Assembly (NCBI GenBank): GCA_016778895.1
Contig: JADHOR010000008.1
Coordinates: 29,065 to 93,064 of the forward strand
DNA from: Candidatus Puniceispirillum sp.
GTDB taxonomy: Bacteria; Pseudomonadota; Alphaproteobacteria; Puniceispirillales; Puniceispirillaceae
Direction of reading: 5' to 3'
DNA: 64,000 bases
Below are positions 38,943 through 50,055 of this stretch, piece by piece (within the stretch, counting starts at the first letter, position 1; each line of letters opens with the position of its first letter). The translations under genes were made by a program, and so were the position numbers. The notes under the pieces were generated by a model. That model was given only the letters and a program-made list of their open reading frames with translations, was not told the origin of the DNA and did not search any database.

Positions 38943-41057
38943 ATGTTCAAGTTATTCCGCAAAGAATTGGAATGGGGCGGTACAAAGCTGGTTATGGAAA
39001 CCGGTAAGGTTGCCCGTCAAGCCGATGGCGCCGTCATGGTCAGCCTTGGCGAGACAAAAGTATTATGTACAGCTGTTGCGGCGCAAAGCCCAAAGCCGGG
39101 TCAGGATTTCTTTCCATTGACCGTTAATTATCAAGAAAAAGCCTTTGCTGCGGGAAAGATCCCCGGCGGCTTTTTCAAGCGTGAAGGCCGTCCGTCAGAA
39201 AATGAAACCCTCGTTTGCCGTCTGATTGACCGCCCAATCCGCCCGTTATTCCCAAAATCATTCAAATGTGAAACACAGGTGATCTGTACTGTGCTTGCGC
39301 ATGATATGGAAAACAATCCCGATATTGCTGCGATGATTGGTGCGTCAGCTGCCCTGACCTTGTCAGGCGTGCCATTCTTTGGTCCGATTGCTGCGGCTCG
39401 TATTGGCTGGATTGACGGGTCTTATGTGCTGAACCCCAGCGTTGACCAGATGGATGAAAGCGAACTTGATTTGGTCATGGCTGGAACGCATGAGGGCGTA
39501 CTGATGGTTGAGTCAGAGGCCAAGGAGCTATCCGAAGAAATCATGCTTGGTGCGGTGAATTACGGTCACCAGGCGATCAAGCCGGTGATTGATGCGATTA
39601 TTGAGCTTGCCGAATCTTGCGCCAAGGAACCCCGTCCCCTGCCTGAAGAGCTAGCTGAAATCGCTGATATAAACAAGGTTTTAAAGGGTTTTGCCAAGGG
39701 CTTTGAAGCGGCTTACAAAATTGCTGATAAAACCGAGCGCCAAACGGCATTGAATGAAGTTCGCGCGGAGGCAAAAGAAGCACTTGGTGATGTCTATGAC
39801 AGCGTAATTGTTGGCGGCCTGATCAAAGGCATGGAAGCCGATGTTGTCCGTGGTGCCATTCTGAAAACCGGCGTTCGGATTGATGGCCGCGATACAAAGA
39901 CAGTTCGTCAGATTGTTGCCGAGGCAGGATTCTTGCCACGCGCGCACGGATCGTCATTGTTCACCCGTGGCGAAACGCAAGCGATGGTTGTTGCTACGCT
40001 TGGCACCGGTCAGGACGAGCAGATCATTGATGCGCTGGTTGGCGAAAGCCGGTCCAGCTTTATGCTGCATTACAATTTCCCGCCTTATTCAGTTGGTGAG
40101 GCTGGCCGGGTTGGCTCGCCGGGTCGTCGTGAGATTGGCCATGGTAAATTGGCATGGCGTGCACTGCGCCCATTATTGCCAACAAAGGAAGAGTTCCCCT
40201 ATACTATCCGTCTGGTCTCTGAAATCACCGAGTCAAACGGATCGTCCTCAATGGCAACCGTTTGTGGTGGCTCATTGGCAATGATGGATGCAGGCGTGCC
40301 AATCAAACGGCCGGTCGCCGGTATTGCGATGGGGTTGATCAAAGAAGGCGATGATTTTGCGGTTCTGTCTGACATCCTTGGCGATGAAGATCATCTTGGT
40401 GACATGGACTTTAAAGTCGCCGGTTCGGAAAATGGTGTGACCTCGTTGCAGATGGACATCAAGATCACCTCGATCACGCCTGAGATCATGCAGATCGCGC
40501 TTGATCAGGCACGCGATGGCCGTATGCATATTCTTGGCGAAATGGCCAAGGCGTTAACCTCGGCGCGTGACGATCTTGCTGATAGCGCCCCAAAAATCAC
40601 CACGTTGAAAATTCCGGTTGATAAAATCCGCGACATCATTGGCCCGGGTGGTAAGATCATCCGTGAAATCTGTGAAGAAACAGGCGCCAAGATTGACATC
40701 GAGGACGATGGAACCGTAAAGGTTGCAGCGGTATCCGGCCCGTCAGGCGAAGCTGCTGTTGCGCGGATTCGTGATATTGTTGCCGAGCCTGAGCTAGGCG
40801 TGATCTATAATGGTACCGTTGTGAAAACCGTAGATTTTGGCGCCTTCGTCAACTTCCTAGGGGCAAAAGACGGTCTGGTTCATATCTCTGAGCTGCAAAA
40901 TGGCCGTACCGAAAAAACCACCGATATCTGTAAAGAAGGTGATGCAGTAAAGGTCAAGGTCATTGGCTTTGACGATCGGGGCAAGGTAAAACTGTCAATG
41001 AAGCGGGTTGATCAGGAAACGGGTGACGATCTTGAGACCGTTGCAGAGGCTGAATAA
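38943..41057 (+). CDS. pnp: Polyribonucleotide nucleotidyltransferase (PNPase)
   Basis: 3'-5' phosphorolytic exoribonuclease of the RNA degradosome. The 704-residue protein has the first RNase PH domain ([27 protein letters not shown]), the all-helical linker, the second RNase PH domain ([52 protein letters not shown]), a KH domain ([22 protein letters not shown]) and a C-terminal S1 domain. A bidirectional terminator separates it from the convergent fabI. Confidence 0.99.
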   Translation: MFKLFRKELEWGGTKLVMETGKVARQADGAVMVSLGETKVLCTAVAAQSPKPGQDFFPLTVNYQEKAFAAGKIPGGFFKREGRPSENETLVCRLIDRPIRPLFPKSFKCETQVICTVLAHDMENNPDIAAMIGASAALTLSGVPFFGPIAAARIGWIDGSYVLNPSVDQMDESELDLVMAGTHEGVLMVESEAKELSEEIMLGAVNYGHQAIKPVIDAIIELAESCAKEPRPLPEELAEIADINKVLKGFAKGFEAAYKIADKTERQTALNEVRAEAKEALGDVYDSVIVGGLIKGMEADVVRGAILKTGVRIDGRDTKTVRQIVAEAGFLPRAHGSSLFTRGETQAMVVATLGTGQDEQIIDALVGESRSSFMLHYNFPPYSVGEAGRVGSPGRREIGHGKLAWRALRPLLPTKEEFPYTIRLVSEITESNGSSSMATVCGGSLAMMDAGVPIKRPVAGIAMGLIKEGDDFAVLSDILGDEDHLGDMDFKVAGSENGVTSLQMDIKITSITPEIMQIALDQARDGRMHILGEMAKALTSARDDLADSAPKITTLKIPVDKIRDIIGPGGKIIREICEETGAKIDIEDDGTVKVAAVSGPSGEAAVARIRDIVAEPELGVIYNGTVVKTVDFGAFVNFLGAKDGLVHISELQNGRTEKTTDICKEGDAVKVKVIGFDDRGKVKLSMKRVDQETGDDLETVAEAE

Positions 41058-41088
41058 TAAAGGCCAAAGAAATAGTGTGAACTAAGGT

Positions 41089-41120
41089 AAAAAGGCGGTG
41101 TCACAAGCACCGCCTTTTTT
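41089..41120. terminator. Bidirectional intrinsic terminator between pnp and fabI
   Basis: AAAAA, GGCGGTG, a 7-nt loop, CACCGCC, TTTTTT. The stem is 7 perfect pairs extended by A-T pairs, with T-runs on both strands, so it can stop both pnp and the convergent fab operon. Confidence 0.9.
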
Positions 41121-41141
41121 ATAAGCGCATTTAATGGTGGC

Positions 41142-41930
41142 TTATGACTCGCCCGGAATGCCGACCGAATTAAAGCCACCATCGACAAAATGTACCTCGC
41201 CGGTCACACCTGATGAGAGTTCAGACACCAGATAAAGACCGGCCCGCCCAACCTCATCAAGGCCGGGATTGCGCCGTAACGGGGCATGATGTTCGGCATG
41301 ACGGAAGATATGTCTTGCACCGGTGATGGCGGCACCGGCAAGCGTGCGCATTGGTCCGGCAGATAGCGCATTGACCCGAATATTCTGACTGCCAAGATCA
41401 ACCGCAAGATAACGTACCGATGCTTCGAGCGCTGCTTTGGCAACCCCCATCACATTATAGTTTGGCGTGCTGCGTTGCGCGCCAAGAAAGCTAAGCGTCA
41501 CCAGCGCACCACCATCGGGCATCATGGCACTGGCGGCACGTGCTGCTTCGGTAAAGGAATAGGCTGATACCATCAAGGTGTTTTTAAAATTTTCGCGGCT
41601 GGTATCCATATAGGCGCCTTTTAATTCATTCTTGTCGGAGAAGGCCAGCGCGTGGACAACAAAATCAATTGTTGGCCAATGGGTTGCCAATTCGGCAAAG
41701 CATCTATCAACTGCGCCTTCCTTGGCAACATCACATTGGATCATGATGTGCGAGCCAATCGAGGCTGCCAGCGGTGCTAGCCGCTTGCCAAAACCTTCCA
41801 TCTGATAGGAAAAGGCAACCTCTGCGCCTTGCTTGGCGGCGGCTTCGGCGATGCCCCAGGCAATGGATTTGTCATTTGCAACACCCATGACAAGGCCGCG
41901 CTTACCAGCCAATAGCGTTCCGGCCTGCAT
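41142..41930 (-). CDS. fabI: Enoyl-[acyl-carrier-protein] reductase [NADH] FabI
   Basis: Last reductive step of type II fatty-acid elongation. The 262-residue short-chain dehydrogenase has the FabI cofactor motif GLVMGVANDKSIAWGIA, and the catalytic Tyr158-x6-Lys165 (YNVMGVAK). The first tyrosine found in many FabI proteins (SYLGA) is Phe148 here (SFLGA), as in mycobacterial InhA, which also carries Phe there. It is the last gene of fabA-fabB-fabI, 2 nt after fabB. Confidence 0.96.
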   Translation of the reverse strand: MQAGTLLAGKRGLVMGVANDKSIAWGIAEAAAKQGAEVAFSYQMEGFGKRLAPLAASIGSHIMIQCDVAKEGAVDRCFAELATHWPTIDFVVHALAFSDKNELKGAYMDTSRENFKNTLMVSAYSFTEAARAASAMMPDGGALVTLSFLGAQRSTPNYNVMGVAKAALEASVRYLAVDLGSQNIRVNALSAGPMRTLAGAAITGARHIFRHAEHHAPLRRNPGLDEVGRAGLYLVSELSSGVTGEVHFVDGGFNSVGIPGES

Positions 41931-41932
41931 AT

Positions 41933-43165
41933 TTACACCCTCCGTAAAGCCAATGTGGCGTTGGTGCCGCCAAACCCGAACGAGTTGGATAATGCCAGAT
42001 TAATGGAAAAATCATCGATGTGGCTTTGCGCCACCGGAATATCACCAATGGCTGGATCAGGTGTCTGGATATTGGCGGATGCGGCAATAAAATTGTTCTG
42101 CATCATAATGATTGTGTAGATGGCCTCCTGCACACCGGCTGCGCCAAGCGAATGGCCGGTTAGTGATTTGGTTGAGGTTACCACTGGCAGATGACCACGC
42201 GGGCCAAAGACTGTGCGAACCGCGTCAAGTTCCTTTACATCGCCAACTGGCGTCGAGGTACCATGTGCATTGATGTAATCAACCTTTTCGGTGATGGCGT
42301 TGCCATCAAAGCCGGCAAGTGCCAGCTCCATACATCGCACCGCACCTTCGCCGGATGGGGCAACCATGTCCTCACCGTCAGAATTGGCGCCATAGCCAAC
42401 AAGCTCGGCATAGATTTTGGCACCACGAGCAATCGCGTGATCCATATCTTCAAGCACCACCATGCCGCCGCCGCCAGCAATTACAAACCCGTCGCGATCA
42501 GCATCATAGGGGCGTGATGCTAGTTCAGGCGTATCATTATATTTTGATGACATTGCGCCCATTGCGTCAAAAAGTACGGATAAGGTCCAATGCAGCTCTT
42601 CACCGCCGCCGGCAAAGACAATATCCTGACTGCCACTGCGAATGGCATCAGCACCTGCGGTAATGCAATGCGCTGAGGTCGAACAAGCTGATGAGATCGA
42701 ATAATTTATGCCTCTGATTTTGAAAAAGGTGGCGATACAGGCAGACACACTCGATGACATACAGCGCGGTACCATATAAGGCCCAATACGCTTTGGCCCT
42801 TTCTCACGGGTGATGTCAAACGCCGCAAGAAGATTGGCTGTTGATGGTCCGCCTGACCCTGCAACAAGGCCAGTTCTTATATTCGATACAGCGCTGGCTT
42901 CAAGGCCTGAATCGGCAATCGCTTGTTCCATTGCCAGTACCGCATAGGCCGCACCTTCACCCATGAAGCGAAGCTGTTTCCGGTCGACATGATCGGCAAC
43001 ATGCAGCTTTACGGTACCATGCACCTGACTACGAAAACCAAGTTCGGTATATTCTGGTGCAGCAACAATGCCCGAGGTTCCATTTCGCAAGGACGCGGTT
43101 ACTTCACTGACATTATTTCCGATCGAGGAAACGATCCCTATTCCGGTAATGGCAACACGGCGCAT
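41933..43165 (-). CDS. fabB: 3-oxoacyl-[ACP] synthase I FabB
   Basis: Condensing enzyme that elongates unsaturated acyl-ACPs. The 410-residue thiolase-fold protein has the active-site Cys161 in [10 protein letters not shown], and the two catalytic histidines in [11 protein letters not shown] and [12 protein letters not shown]. The C terminus [15 protein letters not shown] is typical. It lies between fabA and fabI; fabA plus fabB is the anaerobic route to unsaturated fatty acids. Confidence 0.97.
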   Translation of the reverse strand: MRRVAITGIGIVSSIGNNVSEVTASLRNGTSGIVAAPEYTELGFRSQVHGTVKLHVADHVDRKQLRFMGEGAAYAVLAMEQAIADSGLEASAVSNIRTGLVAGSGGPSTANLLAAFDITREKGPKRIGPYMVPRCMSSSVSACIATFFKIRGINYSISSACSTSAHCITAGADAIRSGSQDIVFAGGGEELHWTLSVLFDAMGAMSSKYNDTPELASRPYDADRDGFVIAGGGGMVVLEDMDHAIARGAKIYAELVGYGANSDGEDMVAPSGEGAVRCMELALAGFDGNAITEKVDYINAHGTSTPVGDVKELDAVRTVFGPRGHLPVVTSTKSLTGHSLGAAGVQEAIYTIIMMQNNFIAASANIQTPDPAIGDIPVAQSHIDDFSINLALSNSFGFGGTNATLALRRV

Positions 43166-43170
43166 GATCT

Positions 43171-43689
43171 TTAAGCTCCTTCAGGGGTAAACAGGCCAAC
43201 GCGGATATCATTGGCTTCAAACACGACTTCGCCATCGCAAAGCACCTTGCCATCGGCAATGCCCATAACGAGGCGGCGCATGATGACGCGCTTTAGATCA
43301 AGGCGAAAGCCAACAAGCTTGTTGCTTGGCAAAATCTGGCCGGTAAATTTTACCTCGCCAACCGATAATGCGCGTCCACGCCCTTGCCCACCTGACCAGC
43401 CCAGGAAAAAACCGACAAGCTGCCACAGCGCGTCCATGCCAAGACAGCCTGGCATAACTGGATCGCCTTCAAAATGGCAGGGGAAAAACCAAAGATCAGG
43501 ATTGAGATCAAATTCGGCGTCAATCTGGCCCTTGCCAAACGCGCCACCAATATCGTTAATATGGGTGATACGGTCACACATCAGCATCGGCGGCATTGGT
43601 AATTGGGGATTTCCCGGTCCGAACATCTGGCCTTTGGCACAGCTGATCAATTCATCATAGCAAAAAGAATTCTGGTCTTTAGGAGACAT
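43171..43689 (-). CDS. fabA: 3-hydroxydecanoyl-[ACP] dehydratase/isomerase FabA
   Basis: Dehydrates 3-hydroxydecanoyl-ACP and isomerises the product to the cis-3 form, starting unsaturated fatty-acid synthesis. The 172-residue hot-dog protein has catalytic His72 ([14 protein letters not shown]) and Asp86 ([12 protein letters not shown]). The ATG at 43689 is supported by AAGGAAG six nucleotides upstream; the open frame extends a further 43 residues without support. It heads the fabA-fabB-fabI operon, divergent from irr, a known alphaproteobacterial arrangement. Confidence 0.97.
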   Translation of the reverse strand: MSPKDQNSFCYDELISCAKGQMFGPGNPQLPMPPMLMCDRITHINDIGGAFGKGQIDAEFDLNPDLWFFPCHFEGDPVMPGCLGMDALWQLVGFFLGWSGGQGRGRALSVGEVKFTGQILPSNKLVGFRLDLKRVIMRRLVMGIADGKVLCDGEVVFEANDIRVGLFTPEGA

Positions 43690-43979
43690 TATTATCTTCC
43701 TTGTTACAAGCTGGCACAGAACAACATCAAAAACTGACCCTTCATGGCCTAACGATTTTATGGATTTCCGCTTTGGGGGGTCGAAATGGACGCATGACCA
43801 ATGTCTGACAAGGCCCACGGATCGACGCGACTAATCACGATATGACCGCCCATGATATAACCGCCTATGGAAAACCACATGATTTGCTGTCTATTGCCAC
43901 AGCGTGAACCACAGCGCTAAACGCCTTATAGAAAGCACGAAACACCCCTCCAAGCCAAGGCATTATTGACATTTAGCCG

Positions 43980-44465
43980 ATGACCGCCCATTTTGATCCG
44001 ACTATGGTTAAATTGACTGAACAAAAGCCGAGTCAGAACACCAAGACGCCTGAACCGGCTAATCTTGCGGAAATATTGCGCCTTGCCGGATTGCGTCCAA
44101 CCCGCCAGCGGCTGGCAATTGCGGCCTTGCTTTTGGATGGCCGGCATCGCCATGTTACCGCTGACAGCCTGACTGAAGAGATCGTCGCGGCAGGCCTTTA
44201 TGTATCGAGTGGTACCGTTTATAACACGCTGAACCAGTTTACCCATGCTGGGTTGTTGCGGCGGGTCGTGATACATAATGAATATAGCCTGTTTGACACG
44301 AATACCGATCATCATCATCATTTTTACGAAGCGGAAAATGACCAGCTTGTCGATATTCCGAACGATGATGTGGTCCTTGCGCAATTGCCGAATGCACCTG
44401 CGGGGCATGAAATCAAGGCAGTCGATGTGATTATCCATATCCGGCATAAAACCGCCCCAAAATAA
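43980..44465 (+). CDS. irr: Iron response regulator Irr (Fur family)
   Basis: Fur-superfamily repressor/activator that responds to haem status and controls iron use in alphaproteobacteria. The 161-residue protein has the winged-helix start LAEILRLAGLRPTRQRLAIAALLL, the DNA-recognition region YVSSGTVYNTLNQFTHAGLL, and the HHH metal/haem motif in DTNTDHHHHFYEAE. It lacks the extra C-terminal Cys-rich zinc site of true Fur. The position beside fabA supports Irr rather than Fur or Mur. The start could also be ATG 44004. Confidence 0.9.
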   Translation: MTAHFDPTMVKLTEQKPSQNTKTPEPANLAEILRLAGLRPTRQRLAIAALLLDGRHRHVTADSLTEEIVAAGLYVSSGTVYNTLNQFTHAGLLRRVVIHNEYSLFDTNTDHHHHFYEAENDQLVDIPNDDVVLAQLPNAPAGHEIKAVDVIIHIRHKTAPK

Positions 44466-44557
44466 CGATAAAATTTTGCGCCAAAGCTGCCTGACCGGTA
44501 AAAAAAACCTGCCCATATTGTCGTGCGTGATCGCTGGCGCATTCCGCGATCATCCAG

Positions 44558-44574
44558 TTTAAAATCATTCTAAA
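44558..44574. promoter_or_regulatory. Putative Irr box (ICE motif) upstream of katG
   Basis: TTTAAAATCATTCTAAA matches the palindromic Irr box TTTAGAA-N3-TTCTAAA at all defined positions but one. It ends 5 nt before the -35 of the katG promoter and 93 nt after the irr stop. Confidence 0.55.
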
Positions 44575-44579
44575 GAGCC

Positions 44580-44608
44580 TTGACCAGGCTGGGCATCATA
44601 CCTATCTT
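44580..44608 (+). promoter_or_regulatory. Candidate katG promoter
   Basis: TTGACC, 17-nt spacer, TATCTT, about 90 nt before the katG ATG. Good sigma70 match; the Irr-box-like site abuts its -35. Confidence 0.55.
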
Positions 44609-44687
44609 CAGGCAAGAAGAAAATCAAAAGGTGTGGTGTTACGGGTGCCTTATCACCCGTGGAAATGCCTCACATTATCGATCATGA

Positions 44688-46838
<2,151 letters not shown>

Positions 46839-46903
46839 GCCAGAAATCGGCAAGAAAACGGGTTAAGATAACCAGTAAGGTAATCCCGGTCATTAGACCA
46901 TCA

Positions 46904-46936
46904 CGGCACCCTGCCTTTGCGCGGGGTGCCGTTTTT
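46904..46936 (+). terminator. Intrinsic terminator after katG
   Basis: CGGCACCCTGC and GCGGGGTGCCG form 11 pairs (one G-U) around a 6-nt loop, followed by TTTTT. Confidence 0.9.
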
Positions 46937-47047
46937 CTTGGGCATTTTAGGTAATGATCGACGATAGGAATAAGGCGTGCGTATTTGGTGACAGGGGGCT
47001 GGTCAGATTGGCTGGATGTGATCGGGTGGGTTGGCCTGATTACAAGT

Positions 47048-47623
47048 TTAATCAAGACTTTCAGTTTCGAGAATGCCCCACACCACCTGCCGCTTGATCC
47101 AGCCGCGAACACCATCACTGGCAACGCGGCACCATGCCTTTGGACAGGATTGAAGCTCCATCAATGCCTGCCGCTCCGCCAGCGCGACAACATCTGACGT
47201 CTCGTCAGGGTTAGCATAGATTTTCGCCATATTGGTTTGCACCAGCGCCATGCGCCGTAATGAAAGAACCGAGCCATGCATCCAGCCAGCAGTGCCATCA
47301 TGGTCAACAACCTTGCGCCAAATGCCGAATTCGGCATCGACCATAAGCGGCAGGCCGGCTTGGCGATATTGCCACAGAACCGGATATTCCCGCCCCGGTC
47401 CGGCGCGAAGATTAGCCTCGTCAAATTTCAAGGTTACATAGCGCGGCACCGGCAAACCACTGCCCCGCACGGTTAATTTAGCTTCTTGTGCCACTGCGGG
47501 CGTGGTAATCTCTCCGCTTGGCCAGCTGGTGGGTGATATAAGCGGTGGCACGAGCCAGAAAAGGCCAAAAACCAAAGGCAATGTCGGCAATTTTTGAAAC
47601 ATCATAATAATTTTTTTTTTCAT
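47048..47623 (-). CDS. Exported bacterial SH3-domain protein
   Basis: A 191-residue protein with an N-terminal signal/anchor (LPLVFGLFWLVPPLI) and two SH3-like repeats (~60-120: VTLKFDEANLRAGPGREYPV…GTAGWMHGSVLS; ~125-185: AKIYANPDET…GVRGWIKRQVVWG). This matches the DUF1058/SH3_4 family often found next to a 2-hydroxyacid dehydrogenase in alphaproteobacteria; the domains probably bind peptidoglycan or a protein partner in the periplasm. The start codon is followed by a run of ten A residues. It is divergent from the dehydrogenase gene. Confidence 0.85.
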   Translation of the reverse strand: MKKKIIMMFQKLPTLPLVFGLFWLVPPLISPTSWPSGEITTPAVAQEAKLTVRGSGLPVPRYVTLKFDEANLRAGPGREYPVLWQYRQAGLPLMVDAEFGIWRKVVDHDGTAGWMHGSVLSLRRMALVQTNMAKIYANPDETSDVVALAERQALMELQSCPKAWCRVASDGVRGWIKRQVVWGILETESLD

Positions 47624-47691
47624 GCTGCCCGTTGTTCTGGTAGAGTTCTAGCGATACCTGTTGCAGAGTGATGCGGTTTAAAGGTTAATTT

Positions 47692-47705
47692 CAATACCGG
47701 TATTG
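47692..47705. promoter_or_regulatory. Perfect 14-bp palindrome between divergent genes
   Basis: CAATACCGGTATTG reads the same on both strands. It sits between the SH3-domain gene and the 2-hydroxyacid dehydrogenase and could be a dimeric regulator site. No regulator can be named. Confidence 0.45.
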
Positions 47706-47786
47706 TCTGCGTCGCAAGCTTAGGATTTTTTCGGGCTAATTGCCAGCCGCAGTTCGATGTTTATGTCCAATTTGAGAGAGCTATCT

Positions 47787-48773
47787 ATGGTTCGAAGCAA
47801 ACCAAAAGTAATTTTGACACGCAAGCTACCGGAAACCATCGAAACCCGTATGCGGGAGCTTTTTGACACGACATTAAACAATGATGACAAAGTTTTAACC
47901 CGAGACCAGCTGATTGAGGCAGTTCAAAGCGCTGATGTGTTAGTGCCGACTGTTACCGATAAGATTGACACTGATTTGATTGCCAAGGCAGGCAAGCAGC
48001 TGCGGTTAATCGCCTCATTTGGAACTGGGGTTGATCATATTGACCTTGCGGCGGCAAAGGCGCAGGGCATTACCGTTACCAACACGCCGGGTGTGCTAAC
48101 CGAAGATACTGCTGATGTGACTATGGCGCTGATTCTGGCAGTGCCGCGCCGTATTGCTGAGGGTGATGCGCTGGCGCGTTCGGGCAAGTGGCAGGGCTGG
48201 TCGCCAACCGGAATGCTTGGCCACCGTATTAACGGCAAGCGGCTCGGCATTATTGGGATGGGCAGGATTGGCGAGGCGGTAGCGCGGCGGGCGCGCGGCT
48301 TTGGTCTTTCGGTGCATTACCATAATCGTAAACCGGTACATCCGCAAACCGAGGCCGAGCTTGAGGCAACTTACTGGGAGTCGCTCGAGCAAATGCTGGC
48401 GCGGGTCGATATTGTTTCGGTCAATTGTCCGCATACACTGGCAACCAATCATTTATTGTCACGTGAGCGGTTGTCATTGATGCAGCCATCTGCCTATTTG
48501 GTGAATACATCACGCGGCGAGGTGATTGATGAGGCGGCGTTGGCCGATCTGTTAGCGCAACGCCATATTGCCGGTGCCGGGCTTGATGTATACAGCAACG
48601 AGCCAGAAATTCCGGCAAGCCTTCGTGATTTGCCGAACGTTGTCCTGTTGCCGCATATCGGCTCGGCGACGATTGAGGGCCGACTGCAAATGGGCGATAA
48701 GGTGATTATTAATGTGCGGACATTCTGGGATGGTCATACCCCGCCTGATCGGGTGATCGAGGCAATGCTCTAG
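47787..48773 (+). CDS. D-2-hydroxyacid dehydrogenase (glyoxylate/hydroxypyruvate reductase-like)
   Basis: NAD(P)-dependent dehydrogenase, 328 residues. The Rossmann motif is GKRLGIIGMGRIGEAVARRARGFG; the catalytic Arg is in VNTSRGEVIDEAAL, Glu in …YSNEPEIP and His in LLPHIGSATIEGR. The pattern fits glyoxylate/hydroxypyruvate reductases of alphaproteobacteria, but the substrate is not certain. The ATG at 47787 (GAGAG upstream) is chosen; an ATG at 47757 would add ten residues. Confidence 0.9.
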   Translation: MVRSKPKVILTRKLPETIETRMRELFDTTLNNDDKVLTRDQLIEAVQSADVLVPTVTDKIDTDLIAKAGKQLRLIASFGTGVDHIDLAAAKAQGITVTNTPGVLTEDTADVTMALILAVPRRIAEGDALARSGKWQGWSPTGMLGHRINGKRLGIIGMGRIGEAVARRARGFGLSVHYHNRKPVHPQTEAELEATYWESLEQMLARVDIVSVNCPHTLATNHLLSRERLSLMQPSAYLVNTSRGEVIDEAALADLLAQRHIAGAGLDVYSNEPEIPASLRDLPNVVLLPHIGSATIEGRLQMGDKVIINVRTFWDGHTPPDRVIEAML

Positions 48774-48798
48774 CCCACAGTTAATTTGCTAGTCGGCA

Positions 48799-49599
48799 TC
48801 AATTGTCCGCAAAACTATCTGTTAGTGATGCAGAGCTTGCCACCCCGCAGCAACTGCAATCATCGCGGGCGGTTGTTTGAATTTCCATGAAATCACTGCC
48901 TGCCGCCTCAATCAGCAATAATCTTCCGGTGAGCGTCCGTGGTTTACCCAGAATGATCTTGATCGTTTCGAGCGCCTGCAGCGTGCCAACCAGACCGGCA
49001 ACCGCGCCAAGGATTCCGGCCTCGGAACAGCCCGGTGCCTGCTTTGCATCGGGCATTGCCGGAAAGACACAGCGGTAACAGGGGCTGCCGGCATGGCCTT
49101 TGACACTGCTCTGGAACACAGAAACCTGGCCTTCCATTCGAACGGCGCCGCCAAACACAAGCGGCCTGCCGCACGCATGTGCGGTATCACCAAGAAGATA
49201 GCGCGTATTGGCATTATCGGTGCAGTCAATGATAACATCATTCGCCCTTATCAGCTGTGTCGCATTACCGCTGCTAAGTCGCAGATTAAGCTGGGAGACA
49301 TGAATGGCAGGGTTAATCGCGCTTGCGGCCTCGGCTGCCCGGCGTGATTTGGAACTGCCAACATCGCTGTCGTTATAAATAACCTGCCGGTTTAAATCAG
49401 TGCGCGATACATCATCGTGATCAATAATCGTGATATTACCAATACCGGCGGCGGCAAGATACATGATTACCGGCGCCCCAAGTCCACCAGCACCAACCAC
49501 TAATACCCGCGCCGCAAGCAGCTTTTCCTGCCCCTCTTCGCCAATCGCCGGCATTATAGCCTGACGGGCGTAGCGTTCTAGATCTTCATCATTCAGCAT
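48799..49599 (-). CDS. moeB: MoeB/ThiF-family adenylyltransferase
   Basis: E1-like enzyme that adenylates the C terminus of a ubiquitin-like sulfur carrier (MoaD or ThiS). The 266-residue protein has the ATP-binding GAGGLGAPVIMYLAAAGIG, the DLNRQVIY motif with the catalytic Arg, and zinc cysteines in CYRCVFP and near the C terminus (CSCC). It lacks a C-terminal rhodanese domain, so it is the short MoeB type; whether it serves molybdopterin or thiamin synthesis cannot be told. It lies 6 nt after dut, on the same transcript as coaBC and dut. Confidence 0.9.
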   Translation of the reverse strand: MLNDEDLERYARQAIMPAIGEEGQEKLLAARVLVVGAGGLGAPVIMYLAAAGIGNITIIDHDDVSRTDLNRQVIYNDSDVGSSKSRRAAEAASAINPAIHVSQLNLRLSSGNATQLIRANDVIIDCTDNANTRYLLGDTAHACGRPLVFGGAVRMEGQVSVFQSSVKGHAGSPCYRCVFPAMPDAKQAPGCSEAGILGAVAGLVGTLQALETIKIILGKPRTLTGRLLLIEAAGSDFMEIQTTARDDCSCCGVASSASLTDSFADN

Positions 49600-49605
49600 G
49601 ATGCC

Positions 49606-50055
49606 TCACAAGCCTGTTGAGCCAAAACCGCCACCCGCACGCTGGGTTGTGCCAAGATCATCCGCCTCTACCGGTGTCATTATCGTCACCGCCGCAATTA
49701 CCATCTGGGCGATGCGCATACCCTGGGTGATGGTAAAATCTTCGGATCCGGCGTTTATCAGAATTACTGCAATTTCTCCCCGATAGTCACTATCAATCGT
49801 ACCGGGTGCATTGGCAACGGTAATTCCATGCCTTAGCGCCAGCCCCGACCGTGGCCGGATTTGCGCTTCATAACCGGCGGGTAAGGCCATGGCAAATCCG
49901 GTGGGAATGGCCTGCCGCATTCCCGGCCGCAATGTGACGGGTTGATTAATTGCCGCAGCAAGGTCAAGTCCGGCTGCGCCACCGGTTGCATAGGATGGCA
50001 GCGGCAGATCAGCGGCGTGCGCAAGCCGTTTGAATTTCACCGAGATGGCTGTCAT
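49606..50055 (-). CDS. dut: dUTP diphosphatase
   Basis: Hydrolyses dUTP to dUMP, keeping uracil out of DNA and feeding dTMP synthesis. The 149-residue protein shows all five dUTPase motifs: [41 protein letters not shown] and the C-terminal [10 protein letters not shown]. Its ATG overlaps the coaBC stop (ATGA). coaBC-dut adjacency is widely conserved. Confidence 0.97.
   Translation of the reverse strand: MTAISVKFKRLAHAADLPLPSYATGGAAGLDLAAAINQPVTLRPGMRQAIPTGFAMALPAGYEAQIRPRSGLALRHGITVANAPGTIDSDYRGEIAVILINAGSEDFTITQGMRIAQMVIAAVTIMTPVEADDLGTTQRAGGGFGSTGL

Noticed and set aside
43690..43818. N-terminal extension of 43 residues on FabA.
   Set aside because: The chosen ATG has a good ribosome-binding site and matches the family start; the extension looks non-coding.
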